A stretch of 64,000 nucleotides of DNA from Gnetum montanum (taxonomy: Eukaryota; Streptophyta; Gnetopsida; Gnetales; Gnetaceae): positions 971,916-1,035,915 of the forward strand of contig MNCI01015670.1 in the NCBI GenBank assembly GCA_015680685.1, read 5' to 3'. The notes beneath the pieces were generated by a model. The model did not search any database and was not told the DNA's origin. It saw only the letters and a program-made list of their open reading frames with translations. Position numbers and translations under genes: made by a program. This document shows positions 9,113 to 18,353 of this stretch, piece after piece. Within the stretch, counting starts at the first letter, position 1, and each line of letters starts with the position of its first letter.

Positions 9113-9260
9113 ATGTTAACTCATTTTCACACATGTACGCTAAAGATTGCTGAAAGACCTGAAACGACCTCCGCTATCTTATCAGGCTTTTCATTCATTT
9201 ACAGGAACTTGCCTAATGGATTGCAAGCGCTTGACCGAGCCGTTGGTCATTGACGGACCA

Positions 9261-9430
9261 NNNNNNNNNNNNNNNNNNNNNNNNNNNNNNNNNNNNNNNN
9301 NNNNNNNNNNNNNNNNNNNNNNNNNNNNNNNNNNNNNNNNNNNNNNNNNNNNNNNNNNNNNNNNNNNNNNNNNNNNNNNNNNNNNNNNNNNNNNNNNNNN
9401 NNNNNNNNNNNNNNNNNNNNNNNNNNNNNN
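9261..9430. other. Assembly gap (170 N)
   Basis: A run of N directly before RT. The N-terminal RT-connecting sequence is lost here. The frame before the gap and the RT frame do not match in the current numbering, so the gap length is probably only an estimate. Confidence 1.
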
Positions 9431-10510
9431 AGTTTGGCTAGAGACATCGAAAACGTAATTAAGGACAATATGAAGGCATTTGCGTGGTCTTATACAGACA
9501 TGCCCGGATTAGACCCCTGTATCGTCCAGCATAACATCATCCTTGATCCGAAACTAAGGCCAGTAAAACAGAAAGCACGAAAGGTCAAGCCCGAAGTGGC
9601 GTTAGTGGTTCGTAGTGAGATTACCAAGCTCTATCAAGCCGGTTTCATTATGGCTGTTGATTACGCCGAATGGGTATCGAACATGGTTATAGTCCCAAAG
9701 AAGAACGGAAGCATTCGTCTTTGCATTGACTTCCGGGACCTTAACATAGCAACCATAAAGGATGACTTCCCCTTACCTGGCATTGATCAACTAGTTGACT
9801 CAACTGCTGGGCATGCCCTATTATCCTTTATGGATGGCTTCTTAGGATATAACCAGATACGTATCAATCCGGAACACCAGCTCCGAACTACTTTCATGAC
9901 ACCTTGGGGAACCTTTTGTTATACAATGATGCCTTTTGGTCTCAAGAATGTTGGGGCCACGTATCAAAGAGTGATGACGTATATTTTCAGTGATTATATC
10001 TTACACTCGCTCAATGATTACGTGGACGACGTAGTGGTCAAATCAAAATCGCCAGAACAACACGTGCAAGATCTTGACTTAGTATTAAAACGTTGTCTAA
10101 AATACGAACTAAGGCTTAACCCGAAGAAATGCGTTTTCGGCGTCAAAACGGGAAAAATGCTTGGATTTGTAGCCTCAGAGGCAGGGATACGGGTAGACCC
10201 CAATAAGGTTAAGGCCATTATGAACCTAAAACCACCTAGCAATCTAACCGAACTCCGAGGGTTACAAGGGCGGTTGCAGTTCATTAGGAGGTTCATAGAA
10301 AATTTGACGGGAAAACTTACACCTATGAACCACCTACTACGCAAAAACACCCTCTTTGAATGGACATCGCAGTGCCAAGAAGCATTTGACAACGTTAAAA
10401 CAACACTCGCTTGGTTACCCACCATATTCCTGCCCAAAAACGATAGGTCGTTCTACATCTACTTGGCAACATCAGAATCATCGATCGCATCCATGTTGTG
10501 CCAAAAATGA
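9431..10510 (+). CDS. pol: Reverse transcriptase domain of the Tat/Ogre element, ending at an internal TGA
   Basis: RNA-directed DNA polymerase that copies the element RNA in the particle. The frame emerges from the gap with the FAWSYTDMPGLDP segment that precedes RT in this clade. RT motifs follow in order: WVSNMVIVPKKNG, RLCIDFRDLN, DFPLPGIDQL, FMDGFLGYNQI, TFCYTMMPFGLKN and the catalytic YVDDVVVKS (about 10018-10044), then CVFGV and the thumb region. All catalytic Asp residues are present. The frame is cut by one TGA at 10508-10510 and then continues in the same frame into RNase H, so this is a single stop (CGA to TGA, or readthrough), not a frameshift. The 5' part is missing in the gap. 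Confidence 0.92.
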   Translation, partial: SLARDIENVIKDNMKAFAWSYTDMPGLDPCIVQHNIILDPKLRPVKQKARKVKPEVALVVRSEITKLYQAGFIMAVDYAEWVSNMVIVPKKNGSIRLCIDFRDLNIATIKDDFPLPGIDQLVDSTAGHALLSFMDGFLGYNQIRINPEHQLRTTFMTPWGTFCYTMMPFGLKNVGATYQRVMTYIFSDYILHSLNDYVDDVVVKSKSPEQHVQDLDLVLKRCLKYELRLNPKKCVFGVKTGKMLGFVASEAGIRVDPNKVKAIMNLKPPSNLTELRGLQGRLQFIRRFIENLTGKLTPMNHLLRKNTLFEWTSQCQEAFDNVKTTLAWLPTIFLPKNDRSFYIYLATSESSIASMLCQK

Positions 10511-12634
10511 GTTGACAGAATTGAGGTACCTGTATACTACCTGAGTCATGCAATGGTTGCCCACGAAAAGAGATATAACGATGTAGAAAAGTCATGCTTA
10601 GCTTTAGTTTTCTCTTTAAAGAAATGGCGACATTATCTTTTCCAAAATCAAGTTAACATAATTTGTAAAGATAACGTGCTCAGAGCTATAACCGGAAACA
10701 TCTATGAGTCAAGCAGGATAGCCCGTTGGAAGGCAATCATAGCTGAGTTTGACCTGCACTATGTAGCACAATCGTCAGTAAAGGGTCAAGCCATAGCGAA
10801 TCAAATGACCACATCGCCAACGCATGATCCAGGTACAATAGAACCTGAATTCCCAGACGAGAATGTATATACAATAGACACGGTGCCAAATGACTACGAG
10901 GCGGTTCTAAACTTCGACAGAGCATCCACCTCCCGAGGAGGAAGCGCTGCCGCTGTAATCACATACCCCTCTGGAGAAATTAAGCCTTTCGCCTATCGCT
11001 TCAATTTTCATTGTACTAACAACATAGCAGAGTATGAGGGTCTCCTCAGAGGTCTCGTGGCCGCATTAGCCTCAGACATTAGACGGCTCGTAGTCAGAGG
11101 GGATTCACAACTAGTCGTAAACCAAGTCACAGATGTCTATACATGTAAAGCACAACACCTACAACCATACTGTGATTTGGCTAAGCACCTACTTAAACAA
11201 TTCGAAAAGGTTGACGTCCAACATATCCCTAGGAACGACAATACCATTGCAGACGCCTTAGCAACCTTAGCTTTAAACATATCCCCTGACATGTTTCATG
11301 CACTACCAAGCTCCGTGACCAGCTGTGTCGAGCCCATAACCAACACCCTCGACGCACTTCCAATTGCATCCATCAGTACAACACACACTAATGAATGGTA
11401 CGATGACGTAAAAGAATACCTCCTGTGCGGTGAAGTGCCACAACATTTAACCAATGCGCACAAGGATGCAGTACGCAAGCGTTCTAAGCAATACACATTA
11501 ATAGGGGATACGTTGTGCCGCCAATCCTACGAAGGCATACTGCTAACATGCGTCAACAGCACTGAGGCCCAAACAATTGTTGAACAGGTGCACGACGGAA
11601 TATGCGGGGGGCACATCGCACTGAGGGCAATGGCAACCAAAATAAGACGCCTAGGCTACTATTGGCCGCACATGGAACACGATTGTCAGTCCAAGGTCAA
11701 AACATGTAGTGTATGCCAAAAACACGGTAATCTCAACCACATTCCACCAAACGAGTTGCACACAACACAAATCACATGGCCCTTCCAGAAGTGGGGACTG
11801 GACCTCTTCGGCCCAATAACACCTACATCTTCTGTCGGGCATAGCTTTATTATAACAGCGACTGAGTACTTCACGAAATGGGTAGAAGCGGCGCCCCTTC
11901 GTAAAACTACTTTTAAACAGGTATGCAACTTTATCCTCGAAAACATTGTAACCCGTTTTGGCATTCCCATGGCAATCATCACCGACAACGGGCCACAATT
12001 TAGTAGCGCTGAAACCAAAATGTTTTGCGATAGTCTAGGGATCAAACACTCGTTTTCATCCCCTTACTACCCTCAAAGCAACGGGCAGGCAGAATCAACA
12101 AATAAGACAATCATCACGGTACTCAAAAAGATGCTTGTCCAGAGCAAACGAAGATGGCACGAACAACTGGCGTACACGTTATGGGCATACCGGACCACGT
12201 ATTGGACCTCGACAGGTAAAACCCCATATAGTCTTGTTTATGGTTCAGAAGCTGTTTTACCTTTAGAATTGCAGGTACCATCTCTAAGGATCACACTCTC
12301 CGGACTCCTCGACGACGAGCAAAACAATGATTTACGCATCATCGACCTGGACTCAGTGGAGGAGGAACGCGTACGTACACTCGATCAGATTGAATGGTAC
12401 CATAAACAACAACGGCAACGACATCGACATGACATTCATAAGTGTCCCATCAAAGAAGGAGACCTCGTACTTAAAGCTGTTCGGGAACACCCAGATAAAT
12501 TCTTAGTCAACTGGGAAGGGCCTTACCTTGTTATCAAAGCATTCGATAACGGGGCATTTAAACTAGCCGACATGGATGGAGAAGAGTTTGCAAATCCAAC
12601 CAATCATCTGTTCCTCAAACCGTTCTATACATGA
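10511..12634 (+). CDS. pol: RNase H, archaeal-type RNase H and integrase of the Tat/Ogre element
   Basis: The same frame as RT after the TGA. About 10511-10800 is the Ty3-type RNase H (VYYLSHAM, EKRYNDVEKSCLALV). Its first catalytic Asp, expected near 10470, is Glu/Ser in this copy. About 10905-11275 is a second RNase H of archaeal type with all four acidic residues visible (FDRAS, NIAEYEG, RGDSQLV, IADALATL), which defines the Tat clade. The integrase has an HHCC zinc finger (HDGICGGH, CSVCQ; about 11590-11720). Its DDE core has D in LDLFGP, D in TDNGPQF and E in GQAESTNK (about 11795-12110). A GPY/F-type end with NWEGPYLV follows. No disabling change was seen after 10511. Confidence 0.92.
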   Translation, partial: VDRIEVPVYYLSHAMVAHEKRYNDVEKSCLALVFSLKKWRHYLFQNQVNIICKDNVLRAITGNIYESSRIARWKAIIAEFDLHYVAQSSVKGQAIANQMTTSPTHDPGTIEPEFPDENVYTIDTVPNDYEAVLNFDRASTSRGGSAAAVITYPSGEIKPFAYRFNFHCTNNIAEYEGLLRGLVAALASDIRRLVVRGDSQLVVNQVTDVYTCKAQHLQPYCDLAKHLLKQFEKVDVQHIPRNDNTIADALATLALNISPDMFHALPSSVTSCVEPITNTLDALPIASISTTHTNEWYDDVKEYLLCGEVPQHLTNAHKDAVRKRSKQYTLIGDTLCRQSYEGILLTCVNSTEAQTIVEQVHDGICGGHIALRAMATKIRRLGYYWPHMEHDCQSKVKTCSVCQKHGNLNHIPPNELHTTQITWPFQKWGLDLFGPITPTSSVGHSFIITATEYFTKWVEAAPLRKTTFKQVCNFILENIVTRFGIPMAIITDNGPQFSSAETKMFCDSLGIKHSFSSPYYPQSNGQAESTNKTIITVLKKMLVQSKRRWHEQLAYTLWAYRTTYWTSTGKTPYSLVYGSEAVLPLELQVPSLRITLSGLLDDEQNNDLRIIDLDSVEEERVRTLDQIEWYHKQQRQRHRHDIHKCPIKEGDLVLKAVREHPDKFLVNWEGPYLVIKAFDNGAFKLADMDGEEFANPTNHLFLKPFYT

Positions 12635-12639
12635 GTACG

Positions 12640-13370
12640 AACTCAGGTACCACAGAATAGTCCTGGATTATGACTATAAACTTATACCACAAAATAGTCC
12701 TGGATTATGACTATAAACTGATACCACAGAATAGTGCTGGATTACGACTATAAACTGGTACCACAGAATAGTCCTGGATTACGAATATAAACTGATACCA
12801 CAAAATAGTCCTGGATTATGACTATAAACTGATACCACAGAACAGTCCTGGATTATGACTATAAACTGATTCCACTGAATAGTCCTGTATTATGACTATA
12901 AACTGATACCACAGAATAGTCCTGGAATCATGACTATAAACTGATACCACGGAACAGTCCTGGAATCATGACTATAAACTGATACCACAGATCAGTCCTG
13001 GAATCATGACTATAAACTAATACCACAGAATAGTCCTGGATTATGACTATAAACTGATACCACAGAACAGTCCTGGAATCATGACTATAAACTAATACCA
13101 CAGAATAGTCCTGGATTATGACTATAAACTTATACCACAGAATAGTGCTGGATTACGACTATAAACTGGTACCACAGAATAGTCCTGGATTACGAATATA
13201 AACTGATACCACAAAATAGTCCTGGATTATGACTATAAACTGATACCACAGAACAGTCCTGGAATCATGACTATAAACTGATACCACAGAATCGTCCTGG
13301 AATCATGACTATAAACTGATACCACAGAATTGTCCTGGGTTATGACTTCAAACTAACACCACGAAGTCCG
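12640..13370 (+). repeat. 19-copy 37/38-base tandem array after integrase
   Basis: Nineteen units of GATACCACAGAATAGTCCTG followed by GATTATGACTATAAACT, plus a degenerate twentieth. A 38-base variant has GAATCATGAC in place of GATTATGAC. A block of four variant units (about 12725-12870) recurs about 410 bases later (about 13140-13260), showing growth by block duplication. Tandem arrays in the 3' untranslated region are a known trait of Ogre/Tat elements and can seed satellite DNA. Confidence 0.95.
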
Positions 13371-13530
13371 CTAAGACCATAAACTAGCTCGCCTCTTCAT
13401 GGTCCGCTAAGACTTAAAACTAGCAACGCAACGTCTGCCACGACACTAAACGGGCAATGTCCAATGGGTTACGACACAAAACTAACCCACGATAATTTGC
13501 TAAGACTATAAACTAGCGCATTCATCTGCA
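13371..13530 (+). repeat. Decayed continuation of the TAAACT repeats
   Basis: Four or five diverged copies of TCCGCTAAGAC..AAACTAGC type (for example near 13366, 13400, 13465 and 13495). They link the 37-base array to the 3' untranslated region and resemble the units at 3545-3840. Confidence 0.55.
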
Positions 13531-14440
13531 ACTCCCCATCTCCTAGCCACCTCCATTCGTCAGAATCATCACATCCTTCATCAGCATCGTCGACATTCAC
13601 ATTCAATACTCAGAATCACCGCAATATTTTTGTTCACCTGCAGCTGCCTAAATCTACACTCATTAATTCACTCATGGATTTCTTATCTCTTTGGAGTTGT
13701 GTTTGCAGGATAACGCTCGGAAGCTCTCGTACGAAGTTGCGTTTCATCATAAGTAGCAAGATGAGACAATGCCCGTTTGTCCACCTGGCAAGACTAGATC
13801 GAACCGTTAACCTGCACATCCCCGTTCCCCGAAAACCCACCGTCTACCAAACCATTACACACTGCGAAACGCTACAGCAGTCGTACGATATAGAACACAA
13901 GATTCGCGCATGAGTACAAGTTCAAAAAAAAAAAAAAACGTATTCATGTCAAACGCAATCAAGAAACTTCCTATCGCATGGCTTTGGCTCTTCGCTAATG
14001 GTTTCCCCAAAGAAGGGAGCTGTTCCTCCAAAGAATGCAAAACATCACCCCGTGGCTTTGGTAGTGACAACTGGTTCTCCTGAAAAACCACCAAGAGCAC
14101 CGTTCCACCAAAGGACGCACACGCTTGAGTTCCGAGTCGGCTGAAAGACGGCTATCGACAAGGACCGACACACTGCACACCTGAGCACCCTACTCTCCCA
14201 GCATGGTCTCTCGGGCAACGAACGATCCCCACGATCCCTTCCTTCTCGCTAGTTTCCAATCTCACCCTTTCAATCCCATTTACCACTGAACACAGTACGA
14301 TAAGGTCTGGCCAGGTGACAAGGGACAAGGCTTTTATCGAGCTGCTTGCGGTGTTTTGCGCTTCTTTGTCGACGCTTCTCGGGTCGATTCCTCCAAGCGT
14401 CAACAAAGAGGGGCCAATGAAACACCACAAAAATCGTTTA
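13531..14440 (+). other. 3' untranslated region of the element, including a 15-16 base A run
   Basis: No convincing coding sequence. It contains a poly-A run at about 13926-13940 and purine-rich tracts (AAAGAAGGGAGC at about 14009, AAAGAGGGG at about 14406) that could be the polypurine tract preceding the 3' LTR. Without the 5' LTR I cannot decide between them. Confidence 0.4.
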
Positions 14441-14449
14441 AGTGTTGTG

Positions 14450-14835
14450 CCAGCGTATACGCCCAGCGTACACGCCCGGCGTTCACGCCCAGCGTCTACG
14501 CTCGGCGTCTACACCCAGCTCCTCAGTGTACACGCCCAGATATGACAGGGGCACACGCTCGACGACAGGATTTCCAATGGCAACATGAAGATTACACCAA
14601 AGAGCAAGGATTGAAGCAAGTGGACTTCCGTCGGTCTCTACGCCCAGCGTGTACGCCCAGTGTGTACGCCCAGCGTACACGCCACCTTGTAACGTCTACG
14701 CCCAGCGTACACGCCAGCTTGTAACGTTTACGCTCAGCGTATACGCCCAGCGTGTACGCCCAGCGTACACGCCAGCTTGTAATGTATACGCCCAACGTGT
14801 ACCGAGTTTCTAAATTGTAACGCCCGGTCTATACG
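14450..14835 (+). repeat. GCGT-x-ACGCCCA short-unit repeats in the presumed U3
   Basis: Runs of 12-base words such as ACGCCCAGCGTG and TACGCCCAGCGT, arranged in irregular 24-36 base units, many ending in GCCAGCTTGTAACGT (about 14640-14800). They end about 40 bases before a strong TATA box, so they sit where LTR promoter elements are expected. The same vocabulary occurs in intron 1, exon 1 and the promoter of the antisense gene. Confidence 0.8.
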
Positions 14836-14870
14836 CCACGTGTCCCCTCGTCCGCTTTTCCCGGTAACCC

Positions 14871-14884
14871 TACCCCTATAAATA
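14871..14884 (+). promoter_or_regulatory. TATA box of the 3' LTR region
   Basis: CCCCTATAAATAGCCC, a near-consensus plant TATA box, in a GC-rich repeat context on the element strand. Transcription would start around 14905. This fits the U3/R boundary of an LTR. Confidence 0.65.
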
Positions 14885-15730
14885 GCCCAATTTTCCACAT
14901 TTACAGGGCGGGCAGAAATTTACCAGAGCAGACCCAGAACAATTACGCTGCGGAAACCCTCTACCCTTACGCTTACGCTGGAAGTCCTGCACGCTGAGCA
15001 CAGTCCGCCCCTCGCCTATCGCGTCAACCAGCTGCATCCCTCTGTCCATCGGGGCTTTACGTCCGCCTTGTGTCCCTACACAACTGCGTTAGACCAGTGC
15101 ACAACATTTTAACTCTATAATCCATTTTTTATGTTTGTTGCAAGTTCTTTTACAGTTTTACGTTAATTTGGCCCGTGCTTCGTTTACGCCTGTTCACGTT
15201 CGCGCTCTGTGCTCGGTTCGCATCCGAAGACGACCACTGTTTACGCTCGCTGTCAGCTCTTTTTTTAGTTTTACATCAATTTGGCCCACCCTTCGTTCAC
15301 GCCCGCTTGCACTTTCGCTCCGTCTCCATTTGTATACACCCACTGTTCACGCCGCTTGCCTGCTTACGCCCCAAATCCACTGTTTACGCTGTCACGCCCG
15401 TACGCTCACGCTGTGTTCATTTCTGTTTACGCTGTTCACGCCCCACTCCGTTCACGCCCGTTATATTTACGCCGTGCACACCTGATTCATCGCTTACGCC
15501 CTGTTTACGTATAACCCAGCGTATAACGCTTCGGCGGCGCTCGGGGAAGTCCTTGTTTGATCCGCGTGCGGACCATCCAAGGCACTCTGCCTTCGTCCTT
15601 TCCAGCTTGCCCTCAAGCGGAGGCAGGGTCAACTGTGCTCGCCCGCTGATCTTTCGGTGTCTGCAACGTTCCAGCCTCGCACCGACGATTTCGGTCGGCA
15701 CATATACGAACTATGAACCCATAAATTCCA
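14885..15730 (+). other. R/U5 part of the 3' LTR (right edge approximate)
   Basis: GC-rich, non-coding, with many TTCACGCC, TTTACGC and GTTTACGCT words between 15140 and 15520. Composition switches to AT-rich at 15700-15760. A TCGGCACA at about 15692-15699 could be the LTR end, but this cannot be proved from one LTR. Confidence 0.45.
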
Positions 15731-15767
15731 AGAGCTTATTAAGTAGGTAGCAAAAGAAGAAGGAGAA

Positions 15768-16992
15768 ATGGCTAGATGGGAGAGTGTTGAAAAACATCAA
15801 TGGGACCAAAATCTCAACTTAACAAAGGTTCATGATCGTAAAAGGGAGAAATCAACCTATCAGAAGGAGAAAGAATTATCTTTGCCAATACAACAATCAG
15901 TAGAAGAAGTCGAGGCAAAGATCAATAAGATGTTGGAATGGACATATAAAAAGTGTGGAGAGTTTATCAATATTATTGGAGATAGAGTTTTGATAACCCA
16001 AGAAGTAGGAAAACACACTAGAAAATCGGAAAGAAGGGATAAGGAAAATAAGAACTCAATTGCCAATCATAGATATGAATGCAACATTTTCCTGTACGAT
16101 CACCTCAGGGGCTAATGCCTAATATTGTTACATTTCCATGAGCATTGGGGAAACACATTACATCTAGAGTTCGTACAGAGATACTGTGTTCGATCACAGT
16201 GGAAACAATCCCAGTCATGGGGGAGACCACCCCTAAACTGGAGACACCCTTCGTAGCATTTGAATCCAAACTCTTATCTAGTTCAACATCCTATTTTTAC
16301 AATTGGCCCAACCTACTCTATCTCACCACATTACCATTCTCCTCCATACTATGAACCCATGCCTCCAACACAACCACCACCTTGTGTATCCTATACTTCT
16401 TCTAATTTTCAACATTCTCATCCTTTCCCTCCTTCTACATCACCACCAACTGTTCCTAAGGTGTCTGCACCACCATAACAACCCACGAATGCTACTTATG
16501 CTACTACTATTTCCAACAGTAGTGAGAAACCTCAGCAACATAGAAGGAATCCCTTCTTTAGAAATGACCCTAGGAAGGGACAACACAATTTTGAGGCCAC
16601 TGCACCCTCCAACACAGCACAAGTACAACCCTATGGTGCACCCTTATCTTCGAACCCAACACCTCATGTAACTTCATCAGGGCCACCAACTAACACTCCA
16701 ACAACCATACGGCCCAATGAACACAATCATGGAAGGCAACACTCCAATCCTTGCATACCATCTAACGGTCCTAATTATCACAATGGGTCAACTCGTTATC
16801 CAGGAACTACATTGTATAAACTGCCCCACTATGCTTACTCTAATCAAGTGTGTGAACCCTGATGGGGTAAGTATGAATGGGCCCCAATATTTTCGACATG
16901 CAAGGATCCTCATCTTCCATTTATTAATCCTTGCCATCCTCAACCGATTAGTTACGGGGGATATCCCCCATTCTAGTAACAAGCAGGATTAA
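15768..16992 (+). pseudogene. Gag-like remnant, Pro/His/Ser-rich, plus strand
   Basis: 15768-16115 is an open stretch of 115 residues, Lys/Glu-rich and probably helical, with no family I recognise. From 16260 the conceptual product is Pro/His/Tyr/Thr-rich with NTPTTIRPNEHNHGRQ and YPGTTLYKLPHYAYSN segments, broken by stops and frame changes. The layout (charged helical part, low-complexity Pro-rich part, then a T-rich 3' region) resembles the end of the Gag-only element at 52162-55520, so I read it as a decayed non-autonomous gypsy-type element. No LTRs were identified for it. Confidence 0.35.
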
Positions 16993-18350
16993 TAACCACT
17001 TTTTCATTTTCTTTGATTTTACAACTTTTTGTTTTCCAATTTTTCATTTTTCAATTTCTTGTTTTATCTTTTTATGTTTTTGTCTTTTTATTTTTTTTAT
17101 ATGTAATCTCGTCTACGAATAAAACACTCATGTGGATCGTTGGTTGAGGTGTGTTCTATGTTATTGAGTTTCGAGTGAGAAATTATTTGGACAGTGAGCC
17201 CATTGCACCCACTCATCGATTCTACAAATAAGAGGTTCTGTTCAAGGGTACATTGATATTCTTGACTTTTTTAAAACTTAAAATTAATTTTGTGTTCATT
17301 GTACCCAGAATGAAGAAGGATGGACCAAGAGGGAATGATTAGGATGTTACATCAAGGGGACTTGCGGATTCTCTTTGGTGATGATTGTGGGTGTTATCAG
17401 GAAACATGGTCATACTAAGATCCTTGTAGATCTAATGAAAAATGGGAGTAAGAGTAATCAAAAGGGCACTCAAAAAATTCAATGCTATGCTAGGGGGTCC
17501 CACTGGAAAGACATGCATCCATGCCTAAAGGTTGGCAACCTCTCTAGATTCAGTATTCAAAAAGAAAAAAAAAGAGAAAAAAAAAAGAAAAAGAGAAAAA
17601 GAAGAAAGAAAAAGGAAGTGCCACAAAACAAAAATCAATCCTCCCTTGAACAAAACGTCAAGTGATCGTATGCCTTGTTGTTATGGTACTCTCATAGTTG
17701 CTCATCATGGGATGAAAATGATGCGATGTCACTGATTAGAGGAATGGACTTGGTCCTGATCTTGGAACGAAGGGTTAATGACACGTTAATCATGATTTAC
17801 ATGCAAGATTCACTATGCCCTACGTCAGTTACCTCATGTCCCAATCTCTACAATCCCTTTCTATAGTCCATCTCATCTCACTGTTCATGTAATTGTAGCT
17901 CGTGTCCCATATAGCATAGAATTCTTATCTCATTTTGGTGATATTTACATGTGTGTGTTTTGTGGAGTTAGTGTGGATTACATTTAACCCTTCTAGTGCC
18001 CACAAACACTTTAAGTGTGGTTACACAAGGGCATTATAGGTTGAAACCTTCTCTGGTTAGGACCCACTTGTGCAATTTTTTGTAATCTTCACTTATGATA
18101 TAGCTCACACACACCATTTCTCACCCTCAGCCTATTTTTCATAACATTCTTTCCCTCTTATTATCCCTCTAAATTTCAACATTCCCATGAACCAAATATT
18201 ATATAAGATGATGGGCCTAAGGATCTTCCATAGGAAATGAGAGTTTTTGGACCTGATAGGTAAGAAACCAAACATTACGGCCTCTTGTGTAAGAGTGCAT
18301 GAGGGAAGAACCTTAGAAGCCCATTCCCATGCATGCTAAGCAAATGGGCA
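16993..18350 (+). other. 3' untranslated region of a decayed element, with a purine-only tract
   Basis: T-rich start (17000-17100), then sequence like 55530-57400 of element B (for example an AGTGAGCCCATTGCACCCAC word matching one at 55817). 17559-17620 is an almost pure A/G tract, and the Lys-rich reading frames over it are artefacts. No gene is visible in 17700-18350. Confidence 0.5.
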
Positions 18351-18353
18351 AAG

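Larger units (their letters stand above)
3531..9202 (+). other. Candidate sense-strand intron between protease and RT
   Basis: Protease and RT of one polyprotein are separated by about 5.7 kb with no sense coding sequence. A strong 3' splice site (pyrimidine-rich TTTTCATTCATTTACAG) ends at 9202. The phase-1 frame after it stays open to the gap at 9261. The 5' site is not clear: GTAATC near 3440 or GTATAA near 3459 are weak candidates. Splicing between protease and RT is experimentally known in Ogre elements. A size of 5.7 kb would be unusual and would hold a whole antisense gene. The alternative is that two element copies were joined across the gap. Confidence 0.4.
1..15730 (+). mobile_element. 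Tat/Ogre-like Ty3/gypsy LTR retrotransposon, 5' end outside window
   Basis: The order Gag, protease, RT, RNase H, second RNase H, integrase on the plus strand defines a Ty3/gypsy element. The second, archaeal-type RNase H between the Ty3 RNase H and integrase is a hallmark of the Tat clade. The protease (DDGA active site and an LGRPW flap-end motif) and the long gap between protease and RT point to the Ogre branch (established knowledge plus inference). The element is GC-rich, and composition drops sharply to AT-rich at about 15700-15760, which I take as its right end. The 5' LTR and PBS are not in the window and there is no second LTR to align, so the exact 3' LTR limits are not visible. A 170-base gap interrupts it just before RT. 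It contains four TAG stops, one TGA and two frameshifts, so this copy is not an intact polyprotein. Confidence 0.85.

Noticed and set aside
8849-9253. 134-codon plus-strand frame with repeated PGKALNC peptides
   Set aside because: Open only because the 30-base tandem unit is a multiple of three; no domain, no promoter.
13674-13913. 79-codon plus-strand frame in the 3' untranslated region
   Set aside because: No similarity that I recognise, no promoter, and expected by chance in GC-balanced DNA of this length.
14315-15514. Several 70-190 codon frames in the LTR region
   Set aside because: They follow the GCGT/ACGC repeats and overlap the presumed LTR promoter; composition and repeat structure explain them.
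17532-17665. Lys-rich frames over 17559-17620
   Set aside because: Produced by an almost pure A/G tract in a 3' untranslated region.
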